A stretch of DNA of 35,650 bases from Limosilactobacillus gorillae (GTDB taxonomy: Bacteria > Bacillota > Bacilli > Lactobacillales > Lactobacillaceae), in NCBI RefSeq assembly GCF_001293735.1, contig NZ_BCAH01000024.1, forward strand, positions 1 through 35,650, given 5' to 3'. Of the stretch, positions 6,057-14,417 are shown piece by piece. Within the stretch, counting starts at the first letter, position 1. Each line of letters begins with the position of its first letter. Under the pieces are notes generated by a model that was given only the letters and a program-made list of their open reading frames with translations, was not told the DNA's origin and did not search any database. A program made the position numbers and the translations under genes.

Positions 6057-6082
6057 AGTTGGTAGCTAACGGGAGGGATCGA

Positions 6083-6757
6083 ATGATTGAAGACTGGCAT
6101 GCATTTTTGCTGCCGTACCAACAGGCAGTTAACGAACTAAAGGTAAAATTACGGGGAATGCGGAAACAATATCAAGAGGGGGCACAACATTCACCAATTG
6201 AATTTGTCACCGGTCGGGTTAAACCGGTGGATAGCATTAAGGAAAAAATGGTACGCCGTCACGTAACTGAGGATCGCTTAGAACAAGACATGCAAGATAT
6301 TGCTGGGCTACGGATCATGTGTCAGTTTGTCGAAGATATCTATGCAGTTGTGGATTTGCTACGCGAACGCAGTGATATCACTATTTTAGAAGAGCGAAAT
6401 TACGTGACGAACGTTAAGCCCAGTGGCTACCGTTCTTATCATATTGTAATTGAGTACCCGGTTCAGTTAATTACCGGTGAAAAGAAGATCCTAGCCGAGA
6501 TACAGGTTCGAACCCTTGCAATGAACTTTTGGGCAACGGTAGAACATTCTTTAAACTATAAGTACCAAGGGGACTTTCCGGAAGAGTTGGCGACCCGTTT
6601 GCAACGGGCAGCGGCAGCGGCCTTCGAATTAGATCAAGAAATGTCTGAGATTAGAGAGGAGATCCAGGAGGCCCAAAACCTTTTTTCCTATGGTAAATCT
6701 TCCGGTTGGGAGCAGGCCAATGGCCGTGACCAAGAAGAACAAAATGATGATCACTAA
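6083..6757 (+). CDS. relQ: RelQ, small alarmone synthetase (GTP pyrophosphokinase)
   Basis: A 224-residue single-domain small alarmone synthetase that makes (p)ppGpp from ATP and GDP or GTP, with no HD hydrolase domain. Conserved synthetase motifs are in order: DIAGLR (72-77), KPSGYRSYH (112-120), EIQVRT (139-144) and WATVEHSLNYKY (150-161). The start at 6083 follows GGGAGG by about 7 bases; the TTG at 6059 precedes that site. It leads an operon with nadK and a pseudouridine synthase, the same order as yjbM-yjbN-yjbO in Bacillus. Pairing alarmone synthesis with NADP synthesis suggests joint control of nucleotide pools; that link is inference. Confidence 0.94.
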   Translation: MIEDWHAFLLPYQQAVNELKVKLRGMRKQYQEGAQHSPIEFVTGRVKPVDSIKEKMVRRHVTEDRLEQDMQDIAGLRIMCQFVEDIYAVVDLLRERSDITILEERNYVTNVKPSGYRSYHIVIEYPVQLITGEKKILAEIQVRTLAMNFWATVEHSLNYKYQGDFPEELATRLQRAAAAAFELDQEMSEIREEIQEAQNLFSYGKSSGWEQANGRDQEEQNDDH

Positions 6758-6779
6758 GCTTTAAGGGGCATAAGAAGAG

Positions 6780-7589
6780 ATGAAGATTGCAGTCTATACC
6801 TATCAGTCAACGGAATCTATGCGGGTTCGGCAAGCGATTTTAGATGGGATTCAAGGAACAACGTTGGAATATGATGAGGACCACCCTGATATCGTAATCA
6901 CGATTGGTGGAGATGGGACCCTACTGTCAGCTTTTCACCGTTACCAACACCTACTAGATCAGGTGCGCTTTGTCGGAATTCATACCGGTCATCTCGGCTT
7001 TTACACCGATTGGCGTAATTACGAAGTCCAAGAGCTGTTAAAGAGTCTACAAAATGATAGTGGCCAGTCGGTAGCCTACCCACTTTTGGATATGGAGGCG
7101 ACCCTTAGCGACGGCAAGGTTAAACACATCGTGGCGTTGAACGAGTCGACTCTTCGCAATATCGTCAAGACCATGGTTTGTGACGTTTACGTTAACGACC
7201 AGCTGTTTGAACGGTTCCGTGGTGATGGACTATGTATCTCTACGCCAACTGGGTCGACGGCTTACAATAAATCCGTTGGTGGGGCGATTATGGATCCTAA
7301 TATTATCGGTTTTCAACTGGCAGAAATGGCTTCGTTAAACAACCGAGTCTTTCGGACACTGGGGTCACCGGTTATCTTTGGAACCGATGCAAAGTTAACC
7401 TTCCGTCTGCATGACGACTCATCGGCGGTCTTGACTTGTGACCGTGAACAGATGATGTTAGGCCAAGAACAGTGGCATCTCCAGGAGATCACTTACCGCG
7501 TGGCGAAGGAAAAAATTCATTTTGCTAAGTATCGTCACAATAACTTCTTTATGCGGGTTAAGAACTCATTTATCGGGGAGACTTGCTAA
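6780..7589 (+). CDS. nadK: NAD kinase
   Basis: A 269-residue NAD kinase, of usual length, that phosphorylates NAD to NADP. The nucleotide motif GGDGT is at 43-47, the NE motif at 121-122, and the glycine-rich [14 protein letters not shown] at 156-169. It is the second gene of the relQ operon, 22 bases after relQ, with a GGGG/AGAAGAG ribosome site. Its TAA stop overlaps the next ATG (TAATG), so translational coupling is likely. Confidence 0.96.
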   Translation: MKIAVYTYQSTESMRVRQAILDGIQGTTLEYDEDHPDIVITIGGDGTLLSAFHRYQHLLDQVRFVGIHTGHLGFYTDWRNYEVQELLKSLQNDSGQSVAYPLLDMEATLSDGKVKHIVALNESTLRNIVKTMVCDVYVNDQLFERFRGDGLCISTPTGSTAYNKSVGGAIMDPNIIGFQLAEMASLNNRVFRTLGSPVIFGTDAKLTFRLHDDSSAVLTCDREQMMLGQEQWHLQEITYRVAKEKIHFAKYRHNNFFMRVKNSFIGETC

Positions 7590-8500
7590 TGAAATTTCAG
7601 TGGCAATACCAGGGCGAAGGTCCCCGGCGGCTACGTTCAGTATTTCGCTCCTTTGGGGTGACCAATTCCCTTCTAAAAGTTGCAATTTTTCACGGTGGTC
7701 AGATGCGAATTGGTGATCGTATTGCCTGGGCTATTGACCTCGTACAGCCTGGAGAGACAGTCTGTCTCGTGCTTCCAGATGAACCTGCTAACCCAATTGT
7801 TTCAGTTAGTGAAGCTCCCTTTGAAATTGCCTATGAAGACGAGGACTTCCTAGTGGTCAATAAGGCAGCTGGGGTGGCGACGGTACCGGCTCACGGTGTC
7901 AGCGTACAAGATAGCCTGGTGAACCGGGTAAAGGGCTATTACCAACGCCAAGGTTATCCCAACCAAGTGACACACGTGGCAACCCGGCTAGATAAGTTTA
8001 CGTCGGGACTAGTAATTTTCCCAAAGCATCGCTTCGCCCATGCGGTTTTGGATCGACAATTAAAGAGCAGACAAGTAAAAAAAGAGTACGTTGCTCTTGT
8101 CACGGGAGCCTTAGGGGCTACGCATGGTTACATTGATGCCCCGATCCGGCGGGATCCTGATTCCTTTGTTAAACGAATGGTGGCCCCGGATGGGAAGCCA
8201 TCGGCAACCGAATATTGGTGTAAAGAGGTAACAGCAAACGCCAGCGCCGTTCGGATTCGCCTTCATACGGGCCGAACTCACCAGATCCGAGTCCACTTCG
8301 CCTTTTTGGGCCACCCGCTTCTTGGTGACGATATGTATGGAACCGGGCAGGGAATGGATCGTCAGGCCCTTCACTGCCGGCTTGTTAGCTTTTATTCCCC
8401 CTTTAAACAGGAGACGATCACAGTTTCTGCATCCCTTCCGGATGATTTTGCACAGGGAATGACCTGGTTAAAAATGGGAGAATGTAAAACGGGAGTGTGA
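7589..8500 (+). CDS. RluA-family pseudouridine synthase (RluD/YjbO-like)
   Basis: A 303-residue RluA-family enzyme converting uridine to pseudouridine in RNA, probably 23S rRNA. The catalytic Asp is D135 in TRLDKFTSG (133-140). A C-terminal HTGRTHQIRVHF segment is typical of the family. The N-terminal S4-like region is short and weakly conserved. The start at 7589 overlaps the nadK stop and has GGGGAG 9 bases upstream. The exact target uridines cannot be told from sequence. The last codons overlap a hairpin that terminates the facing pgl gene. Confidence 0.9.
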   Translation: MKFQWQYQGEGPRRLRSVFRSFGVTNSLLKVAIFHGGQMRIGDRIAWAIDLVQPGETVCLVLPDEPANPIVSVSEAPFEIAYEDEDFLVVNKAAGVATVPAHGVSVQDSLVNRVKGYYQRQGYPNQVTHVATRLDKFTSGLVIFPKHRFAHAVLDRQLKSRQVKKEYVALVTGALGATHGYIDAPIRRDPDSFVKRMVAPDGKPSATEYWCKEVTANASAVRIRLHTGRTHQIRVHFAFLGHPLLGDDMYGTGQGMDRQALHCRLVSFYSPFKQETITVSASLPDDFAQGMTWLKMGECKTGV

Positions 8501-8531
8501 TAGAAATCTTATGGTCTCTATCGCACTCCCG
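8486..8531 (-). terminator. pgl terminator overlapping the rlu stop codon
   Basis: A 15-bp stem (8490-8504 with 8517-8531, one G·T) and a 12-base loop. On the minus strand it is followed by TTTT (8489-8486), which suits the pgl gene ending at 8561. Plus-strand readthrough from the relQ operon also meets the stem, but without a T-tract. Confidence 0.75.
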
Positions 8532-8560
8532 CTACTATTCAGGTTTTAAATATAGGGGAC

Positions 8561-9592
8561 CTATTTTACCCATTGCTTAACACAGACGGGTTCTGGGCAG
8601 GCAACGTCTTGTTGTAAGAGAGTTAACTGACCAGTGGTGGCGTCGCGTGAATACAAGGTTAGATTATCACTGTTTTGGTTGGAGGCAACCAGAAAGGCTT
8701 CGTCTTGACTCAATTCAAAGTCACGTGGGAAGTCACCGGCTGTGGTGATTGACTGGGTGTGGCGCAAGGTAAGGTCGTCTTCAACTTTAAAGACGGCAAT
8801 TGTGTTTTCACCCCGGTTAGAGGAGTAAACGAATCTGCCATCTGAAGAAACGTGAATGGCGGCAGCCCCGTTATGAGCGTTCCAGTCCGCTGGGATCGTA
8901 TCAATTGTTTGGAGGTGGCTAAAGCTACCCGTCCGCTCATCGTACTTGAGGACTTCTAATTTTGAGCTCAGTTCACCTAAAACGTAGGCAACTTGGCCGT
9001 TAGGATGGAAGACAAGGTGGCGTGGTCCGAAGCCAGCTTCGGCTTGGTAGCGGGAGGCCTGAGTCAACTTACCCTCATCACTAACGTCATAAATAACCAC
9101 TAAGTCCATCCCAAGGTCACAAACCGCAAGACGCTTGTCAGGGGTGAGGTCAGCATAGTGGGCGTGGGGAGCGTCTTGTTCTGGCTTAGGCCCACATTCA
9201 CCTTGATGGGTCACTTCATCAGTCTTAGTGAGGTGTCCTTCTTGGTCCAGTTTAAAGACAGTTACGGTTCCCTTGTGGTAGTTGGCACTATAAACCAACT
9301 GGCGTGTCTGGTCGTAGCCCACGTAAGCAGGCGGAGCGCCGGCACCTAGTTGTTGATCAATTAGGGAGACTACTCCATCAGTGCTCAGTTGGTAAGATGC
9401 GATTCCCCCGAGGTTACCATCTTGCTTAACGGCATAAACCCGGTTGTTAACTTGTTGTAGGTAGGCTGGTTTTTGTGATGCAACGACGAGGCGGACATTT
9501 TCTAATTTTTTTTGGTCATGATTCAAGGTGACGGCATACATTCCCTTGCTGGTTTTGCTAGTATACGTTCCAATCAAAAAGTCTTCGTTCAC
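8561..9592 (-). CDS. pgl: 6-phosphogluconolactonase (seven-bladed beta-propeller type)
   Basis: A 343-residue lactonase of the YbhE/Pgl beta-propeller family, hydrolysing 6-phosphogluconolactone in the oxidative pentose phosphate branch in the cytoplasm. Repeated propeller blades are visible, with the family signatures IGTYT near the N terminus, the GAGAPPAYV and GECGPKPEQDAPHAH stretches, GFGPRHLVFHPNG, and SSNRGENTIAVF. The GTG start at 9592 has GGAG 8 bases upstream; the ATG at 9640 would lie upstream of the ribosome site. A role feeding the phosphoketolase pathway fits a heterofermenter (inference). Monocistronic, facing the relQ operon and divergent from rlmA. No convincing promoter is seen. 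Confidence 0.92.
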   Translation of the reverse strand: MNEDFLIGTYTSKTSKGMYAVTLNHDQKKLENVRLVVASQKPAYLQQVNNRVYAVKQDGNLGGIASYQLSTDGVVSLIDQQLGAGAPPAYVGYDQTRQLVYSANYHKGTVTVFKLDQEGHLTKTDEVTHQGECGPKPEQDAPHAHYADLTPDKRLAVCDLGMDLVVIYDVSDEGKLTQASRYQAEAGFGPRHLVFHPNGQVAYVLGELSSKLEVLKYDERTGSFSHLQTIDTIPADWNAHNGAAAIHVSSDGRFVYSSNRGENTIAVFKVEDDLTLRHTQSITTAGDFPRDFELSQDEAFLVASNQNSDNLTLYSRDATTGQLTLLQQDVACPEPVCVKQWVK

Positions 9593-9705
9593 AATTGTCA
9601 CTCCTTTGTTAGTTTCATCACTAATGATAGCAGTCGCCATTAAAAAGCGCTAGGGAAAACAATCTGGTACACTTAGGTAAGTAATAGAAAGGGATAGGTG
9701 ATGAA

Positions 9706-10560
9706 GTGAGGAAAATTGAACGGGCCAAGCAGTGGGTTCAAAACCACTCAACGCTTTTTATCTGCCCGGTGTGTGGCGATCCAACACTTACAATTGAGGG
9801 GGACTCGTTGGTTTGTTCGGTTGGTCACCGGACGGACTTTAACAAGCACGGCTACCTATATTTTTTAAAGGGAAGGAGTAACGATGAGTATGACCGTAAA
9901 ATGCTGACCGATCGTCGCCGTTTATTAGAAGCGGGTCTCTTTTCACCAATGGTACAAGCCGTTTGTGGTCAGCTACCCAGTGCCCCAACTACAATTTTGG
10001 ATGTTGGAACGGGAGAGGGGACGCCTCTTTTACAACTGGCCAAGCTACGGAACAGTCAAGATACTATGGTGGGCTTTGATATCTCAAAGGCGGGGATCCA
10101 GCTGGCGGCCCAGCTCGATCTTGAAGCCTTCTTTTGTGTTGCCGATCTGCGTAAGCTCCCCTTTGCAAACGAAAGTTTTGGGGCGGTAGTCGAATTCTTT
10201 TCCCCGTCGGATTACAAGGAGTTTGACCGTTTATTGGCACCTGGAGCGACATTAATCAAGGTGATTCCCAATGCTGGATACTTAGCTGAGTTACGGAGCC
10301 TCCTGTATGGTGCGGTGGGGCGCCATTCCGTCTATAATAACCAGCCAGTGGTCGATCTTTTTATGGATCACTACCCTAATGCTAAGCAGATCCCAGTCCA
10401 CTACCAGTTTCCGTTACCAATGGAGCTACGACAGGCAATGGTCGAAATGTCGCCGTTACACTGGGGAAAGGATGCTCGTAAATTAAGTGATGAGGATTTA
10501 AAGAGCCTGGCAGCGGTGACCGTCGACGTTACCGTCCTCGTGGCCAAAAAAAAGGTTTAA
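9706..10560 (+). CDS. rlmA: RlmA-family 23S rRNA (guanine-N1) methyltransferase
   Basis: A 284-residue SAM-dependent methyltransferase. An N-terminal zinc finger (C20, C23, C37, H41) is followed by a Rossmann domain with ILDVGTGEGT (97-106). RlmA enzymes methylate G745 (RlmA-I) or G748 (RlmA-II, the Gram-positive type) of 23S rRNA near the macrolide site; RlmA-II is more likely by taxonomy. The GTG start at 9706 is preceded by AGGTGA; no ATG in frame precedes it. It is divergent from pgl. A TlrB-like role in macrolide resistance should not be assumed. Confidence 0.9.
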   Translation: MRKIERAKQWVQNHSTLFICPVCGDPTLTIEGDSLVCSVGHRTDFNKHGYLYFLKGRSNDEYDRKMLTDRRRLLEAGLFSPMVQAVCGQLPSAPTTILDVGTGEGTPLLQLAKLRNSQDTMVGFDISKAGIQLAAQLDLEAFFCVADLRKLPFANESFGAVVEFFSPSDYKEFDRLLAPGATLIKVIPNAGYLAELRSLLYGAVGRHSVYNNQPVVDLFMDHYPNAKQIPVHYQFPLPMELRQAMVEMSPLHWGKDARKLSDEDLKSLAAVTVDVTVLVAKKKV

Positions 10561-10564
10561 TTTT

Positions 10565-10593
10565 TTAGCATCTAATGAAGAGTGTGTTAAAAT
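10565..10593 (+). promoter_or_regulatory. Possible promoter of the trmL leader
   Basis: TTAGCA (10565-10570), 17 bases and TAAAAT (10588-10593) begin just after the rlmA stop. It would start a transcript near 10600, with a 130-base leader before trmL. Confidence 0.4.
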
Positions 10594-10660
10594 AGCCTTT
10601 AGAAATCGTTTAGTAGATGACATCGAGCAATCGTTGGTATTTATTAAAGAGTACTTCATT

Positions 10661-10703
10661 AAAGCAGCGTTTCGCCGTGGCTACACCGAGACCCTGCTTT
10701 TTT
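10661..10703 (+). terminator. Terminator or attenuator in the trmL leader
   Basis: AAAGCAG (10661-10667) pairs with CTGCTTT (10694-10700). Inside it, GTTTC pairs with GAGAC and GTG with CAC around a GCTA loop. Six Ts follow (10698-10703). It ends 25 bases before trmL. It either ends the rlmA transcript, or a short RNA starting near 10600, or controls trmL-ftsK. Confidence 0.75.
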
Positions 10704-10728
10704 ATTTTCCAAACTGAAAGGAAACGTC

Positions 10729-11235
10729 ATGACAAACCATATTGTATTATTTGAACCCCTCTTTCCGGCCAACACAGGCAACATCGCCCGGACCTGTGCC
10801 GGAACCGACACTACTTTACACCTGATTAAGCCACTGGGCTTTTCGACCGATGATAAGCATATGAAGCGGGCCGGATTAGACTACTGGGACAAGGTAAAGG
10901 TTATCTACCATGACGATTTGGTGGCCTTTTTAGATTCAATTGATTTAACCCATCTCTACATTGTCTCTAAGTTTGCCGAACGTGATTACAGTGAGGTTGA
11001 TTACACGCTTGAAGGGGATCATTACTTCTTGTTTGGCAAGGAAACCACCGGCTTACCGGAAGGATTCATGCGTAAGTACCCTGAAAAGGCAATTCGGATT
11101 CCACAAGATGATAGCAATATCCGGGCACTGAACCTTTCTAATACTGCGGCAATTGTGATCTATGAAGCCCTTCGTCAACAAGGTTTTCCCAACTTAGCCC
11201 GTGTGCACAAGTATTCCTTTGACAAATTGAAGTAG
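10729..11235 (+). CDS. trmL: tRNA (cytidine/uridine-2'-O-)-methyltransferase TrmL
   Basis: A 168-residue SPOUT (trefoil-knot) methyltransferase that 2'-O-methylates the wobble base of tRNA-Leu isoacceptors. Family motifs are NTGNIART near residue 16, FGKETTGLP (about 102-110) and the knot segment RIPQD...RALNLSNTAAIVIYEAL. The length is typical. AAAGGA lies 7 bases before the ATG. It is preceded by a structured leader and followed 8 bases later by ftsK, probably in one transcript. Confidence 0.93.
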   Translation: MTNHIVLFEPLFPANTGNIARTCAGTDTTLHLIKPLGFSTDDKHMKRAGLDYWDKVKVIYHDDLVAFLDSIDLTHLYIVSKFAERDYSEVDYTLEGDHYFLFGKETTGLPEGFMRKYPEKAIRIPQDDSNIRALNLSNTAAIVIYEALRQQGFPNLARVHKYSFDKLK

Positions 11236-11243
11236 GGGGTATC

Positions 11244-13517
11244 ATGGTACGCAAGAAACGAACAACCAAGACTAGGCCGAAGGTACAAAATCGGCTGGTC
11301 AAAAGCCTAGCCGGGATCTTGGCAATCCTGGTTTTATTAGTAGGTCTGTTTCGGCTAGGCATTATTGGTACTCTGACATTGGGTCTGTTTGAGCTGATTG
11401 GAGGTGAGTCGGCCCCGGAGTTGATGGTGGTGGCAATCCTTTATTGCCTGGGACTAACGCTGTATGGGCGTTGGCCACGCTTTAAACCACGGTGGCTGAT
11501 TGGGGCGCTCGTTTTTTACGCCGGTTTATTATTAAATCTGCATGTTGCGATGTTTAACAGCCTTAACGCCCATAGTAATTACTTATTAACAACTTGGAAC
11601 AGCCTTAACAAGGCGATCATCAACGGGGACACAACTGTGGCAATTGGTGGGGGGCTGCTTGGCGGGGTCCTGTATAGTGCAACCGTCTATTTGGTGGCCG
11701 CCACTGGGGCCCTTGTTTTGGCTTGGCTTTTGATGATCGTTGGGGTTGTGATCTTCTTCGATCTCCCGTGGCATCGGGTAATCGATGGGATCGCAGCGAT
11801 GCTTACTAATGCTTACCAAAACTATCGGGATAAGAAAAAGCAGTCGGCAAATCAACCACGACGAGTTCAAAAACACTCCCAGCCAGATCTTTTGGAGCGG
11901 TTTCGGGATCGTCGCTCGTCGCCAAGAACGGAGGATAAAAACCTTCCGGAGCCCATTGCTGACCAACTAAGGGACGAAAAAGAGCAAGCAACGCAGCCAA
12001 CCCCTGAACCGGCCCCAAAGATCATGGTTGCCAGCCAGCCTAAGTCAAGCATGCCGGTAAAGTCCACTGACGAAACGGAATTAACCGGGGTAAATGGGCA
12101 GGATGACGACCAGGACTATCAACTGCCGCCAACAAGTCTACTGACCAAGGTAGCACCAACGGATCAAACCGCTGACCTCGATGCAATTAAGGCTAACACA
12201 AAAACCTTGCAAGAGACCCTGCAGTCATTTGGGGTTCAGGCTACGGTTGAAAACGTTAGTCTGGGACCGTCAGTAACTAAGTATGAGTTGCGACCGGCCA
12301 TTGGAGTGAAGGTGGCCAAAATTACCCACCTGGCTGATGATCTAGCTTTGGCCCTAGCTGCTAAGGATATCCGAATTGAGGCCCCAATCCCTGGTAAGTC
12401 GCTAGTTGGAATTGAAGTCCCCAACCAAAAAATCGCCACGGTTGGCTTTCGGGATTTGGAGGAGGCCGCGCCAAATGATGGGCGTCCCTTAGCGGTTCCA
12501 TTGGGACGGACCGTTTCTGGTGATGTGATGATTGCTGATTTAACTAAGATGCCGCACCTTTTGATTGCGGGGGCAACGGGGAGCGGAAAATCCGTTGCTA
12601 TCAACGTAATTTTAACCAGCATTCTGTTTAAGGCTAAGCCTAGTCGGGTTAAGATGCTCTTGATCGATCCTAAAAAGGTAGAATTATCGGTTTACAACGG
12701 GATTCCCCATCTTCTTTCACCGGTTGTCTCCGATCCAAAGAGGGCTGCCCGTGCCCTAGCTAAGGTGGTGGCCGAAATGGAACGCCGTTATGAATTATTT
12801 GCGGCCTTTGGGATTCGCAACCTAGCGGGGTATAATCAGCGTGTAAGTCAGGAAGACGATGAAGATCACCGCCCACTGCCGCTAATCCTTGTGGTTGTGG
12901 ACGAATTAGCAGACCTAATGATGACCGTTTCTCACGACGTTGAAGATGCCATCGTACGGATCGCGCAAATGGGACGGGCTGCCGGAATCCACATGATTTT
13001 GGCAACCCAGCGCCCATCGGTGGACGTCATTACTGGGTTAATTAAGGCTAATGTCCCATCCCGAATTGCCTTTGCCGTCTCGTCAGGGGTTGACTCCCGG
13101 ACGATTTTAGATGCTAATGGCGCCGAACGCCTCTTAGGGCGGGGGGATATGCTCTTCCAACCGATTGATAAAAACAAGCCAACCCGGGTTCAGGGAGCGT
13201 TTATCTCCGACCAGGACGTAGAGGCAGTTGTCAACTTCATTAAGGAAGAGCGCGCGCCAGAATACGATGAGGAGATGGTAGTTTCAGATGCCGAGATGGA
13301 GGCAGCCGAAGAACAAGAAGCGACGGACCCCTTGTTTGATGAAGCCCTCGACTTCGTGACTGATCAACAGCGAGCATCAACGTCAATGATCCAGCGACGT
13401 TTCCGGATTGGCTATAATCGGGCCGCTCGGATCCTAGATGAGATGGAGCAACGTGGTTTCGTTTCGCCGGCTAATGGAGCTAAACCACGCGAAGTTTACC
13501 GTCAGCCAGAAAAATAG
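11244..13517 (+). CDS. ftsK: FtsK/SpoIIIE-family DNA translocase
   Basis: A 757-residue septal DNA pump that moves chromosome ends through the closing septum. Hydrophobic membrane segments fill roughly residues 20-185, then a charged linker rich in Pro, Gln and Asp (about 195-310). The RecA-like motor carries Walker A GATGSGKS (about 443-450) and Walker B LILVVVDELADL (near 545-556). The last about 65 residues form the winged-helix gamma domain that reads KOPS/SRS polarity sequences. Length is near that of Bacillus SpoIIIE/SftA-type proteins; the membrane segments favour the SpoIIIE/FtsK type. Start has AGGGGG close upstream. Ends before a bidirectional terminator. Confidence 0.95.
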   Translation: MVRKKRTTKTRPKVQNRLVKSLAGILAILVLLVGLFRLGIIGTLTLGLFELIGGESAPELMVVAILYCLGLTLYGRWPRFKPRWLIGALVFYAGLLLNLHVAMFNSLNAHSNYLLTTWNSLNKAIINGDTTVAIGGGLLGGVLYSATVYLVAATGALVLAWLLMIVGVVIFFDLPWHRVIDGIAAMLTNAYQNYRDKKKQSANQPRRVQKHSQPDLLERFRDRRSSPRTEDKNLPEPIADQLRDEKEQATQPTPEPAPKIMVASQPKSSMPVKSTDETELTGVNGQDDDQDYQLPPTSLLTKVAPTDQTADLDAIKANTKTLQETLQSFGVQATVENVSLGPSVTKYELRPAIGVKVAKITHLADDLALALAAKDIRIEAPIPGKSLVGIEVPNQKIATVGFRDLEEAAPNDGRPLAVPLGRTVSGDVMIADLTKMPHLLIAGATGSGKSVAINVILTSILFKAKPSRVKMLLIDPKKVELSVYNGIPHLLSPVVSDPKRAARALAKVVAEMERRYELFAAFGIRNLAGYNQRVSQEDDEDHRPLPLILVVVDELADLMMTVSHDVEDAIVRIAQMGRAAGIHMILATQRPSVDVITGLIKANVPSRIAFAVSSGVDSRTILDANGAERLLGRGDMLFQPIDKNKPTRVQGAFISDQDVEAVVNFIKEERAPEYDEEMVVSDAEMEAAEEQEATDPLFDEALDFVTDQQRASTSMIQRRFRIGYNRAARILDEMEQRGFVSPANGAKPREVYRQPEK

Positions 13518-13526
13518 AAAGGAGTG

Positions 13527-13553
13527 TGACAGAAATCTGTGATTTCGTTGTCA
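13527..13553. other. Intergenic hairpin after ftsK
   Basis: TGACA/TGTCA forms an outer stem and GAAATC/GATTTC an inner stem around a TGT loop, with a 2-base bulge. No T-tract follows. The upstream sequence GGAGTGTGACAGAAATCT nearly repeats the hairpin arm at 8491-8509. Confidence 0.5.
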
Positions 13554-13611
13554 TATTTCTGCTAGCGTCAATCAGTTTTCAGTGGGGTCCGGGTGTGGAT
13601 GCATTTAGAAT

Positions 13612-13650
13612 AAAAAGGACTGTAACAGTTTTTGTTACAGTCCTTTTTTT
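13612..13650. terminator. Bidirectional terminator between ftsK and the DUF4044-like gene
   Basis: A perfect 16-bp stem (13612-13627 with 13633-13648) with a 5-base loop, AAAAA on one side and TTTTTTT on the other. It serves ftsK on the plus strand and the 13653-13769 gene on the minus strand. Confidence 0.92.
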
Positions 13651-13652
13651 GC

Positions 13653-13769
13653 TTAAATCAGTCCCAATGATGCAATGGCTCCGAAGATAAGGGAGCCAAG
13701 CATGGCAATCAGCATTAGCCAGACGGCCACCATCGTAATTTTTTGGAACCGGGTCTTCTTTTTCGGCAT
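13653..13769 (-). CDS. Small membrane protein, DUF4044-like
   Basis: A 38-residue peptide: a basic N terminus (MPKKKTRFQK) followed by one hydrophobic helix (about residues 11-38). This matches my memory of the DUF4044 family, short membrane peptides found in lactobacilli and relatives; its function is unknown. GGAG stands 8 bases before the ATG at 13769, and the stop is 3 bases from the bidirectional terminator. The intact frame, basic-then-hydrophobic layout, ribosome site and terminator all support a real gene. Facing ftsK and divergent from the DUF3397-like gene at 13885. Confidence 0.8.
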   Translation of the reverse strand: MPKKKTRFQKITMVAVWLMLIAMLGSLIFGAIASLGLI

Positions 13770-13884
13770 TGTGTTCACTCCGTTAATTTGTTTTTTTTAG
13801 TGTACCGCATTCTGTTAGCCAAGATCAAATTAGAGTTCGATATGTGGTAGAATTAACAGAATTGTATGAGAGGATGCGGTTTGT

Positions 13885-14226
13885 TTGAAAATGATTATTA
13901 CCGAACTAGTGATGCTGCTAGGTTATGGTGTGGTGGAAATGCTGGCCAACCGCCTATTGAGGCAAAAAAAGCCGGCTCGCCGGCTTTTGTGGGCCTGGAC
14001 CATCATACTATTGATAAGTAGCTTTTGGAACCTTGGTTTCTACTGGTTTGCTTATCCGATGATTGGGTGGATGCTGATTGGGATTGGAATGGTTGTTCGC
14101 CAGCTAGTGGCCAATCATCAGTTTTTGTATCAGCGGTTCTGGCCGGCCTTTTGGCGTCTGAGTGTGTTCTTTTGGACGGTAATCTTCATACTATCCCTGT
14201 TTTCTTGGAACCTCCCCGTTGTATAA
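13885..14226 (+). CDS. DUF3397-like membrane protein
   Basis: A 113-residue integral membrane protein with about four hydrophobic segments (near residues 2-22, 33-53, 54-74 and 88-110) and a basic patch RQKKPARR. It fits the DUF3397 family, which I recall lying just upstream of mraZ in lactobacilli; function unknown. The TTG start at 13885 is 11 bases after AGAGG; an ATG at 13891 gives a spacing too long to prefer. It has its own terminator, so it is not co-transcribed with the division cluster. A possible extended -10 (TGG-TAGAAT) lies at 13845-13853 without a clear -35. Confidence 0.72.
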   Translation: MKMIITELVMLLGYGVVEMLANRLLRQKKPARRLLWAWTIILLISSFWNLGFYWFAYPMIGWMLIGIGMVVRQLVANHQFLYQRFWPAFWRLSVFFWTVIFILSLFSWNLPVV

Positions 14227-14235
14227 CTAAACAAG

Positions 14236-14280
14236 GCCCCCTGCGTGACCGGATAATTCCGACCACTAGGGGGCTTTTTT
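14236..14280 (+). terminator. Terminator of the DUF3397-like gene
   Basis: The stem GCCCCCT (14236-14242) with AGGGGGC (14268-14274) encloses a further CCGGA/TCCG hairpin and is followed by TTTTTT (14275-14280). Confidence 0.88.
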
Positions 14281-14342
14281 GTAACTAATGGTAATGGAAA
14301 CGCAATCTTTAGTATCCATCACTTTTTCTTAAGGAATTAATC

Positions 14343-14388
14343 ATTGGTACCCGTGGTGAGAAGTGGGGGAATGTGGTAGACTGTTGGT
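14343..14388 (+). promoter_or_regulatory. MraZ operator: 10-bp-phased GTGG boxes
   Basis: GTGG occurs at 14353, 14363 and 14373, exactly 10 bases apart, with weaker steps on both sides (ATTGG at 14343 and GTTGG at 14383). MraZ is known to bind short tandem boxes such as TGGGN spaced at 10 bp in front of its own gene. An extended -10 candidate (TG-G-TAGACT, -10 at 14377-14382) lies among the boxes, so bound MraZ would cover the promoter. Binding is inferred. Confidence 0.75.
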
Positions 14389-14417
14389 GTAGTTTTTAAC
14401 TTGGGGGGTGAGTCACC

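Noticed and set aside
9605-9705. Promoter for pgl or rlmA in their short divergent gap
   Set aside because: A TATCAT can be found on the minus strand and TAATAG on the plus strand, but neither has an acceptable -35, so no promoter was listed.
10542-10570. A-tract/T-tract at the end of rlmA as a terminator
   Set aside because: The A8 and T6 runs could pair only as a weak A-T stem without GC; the hairpin at 10661-10703 is far better.
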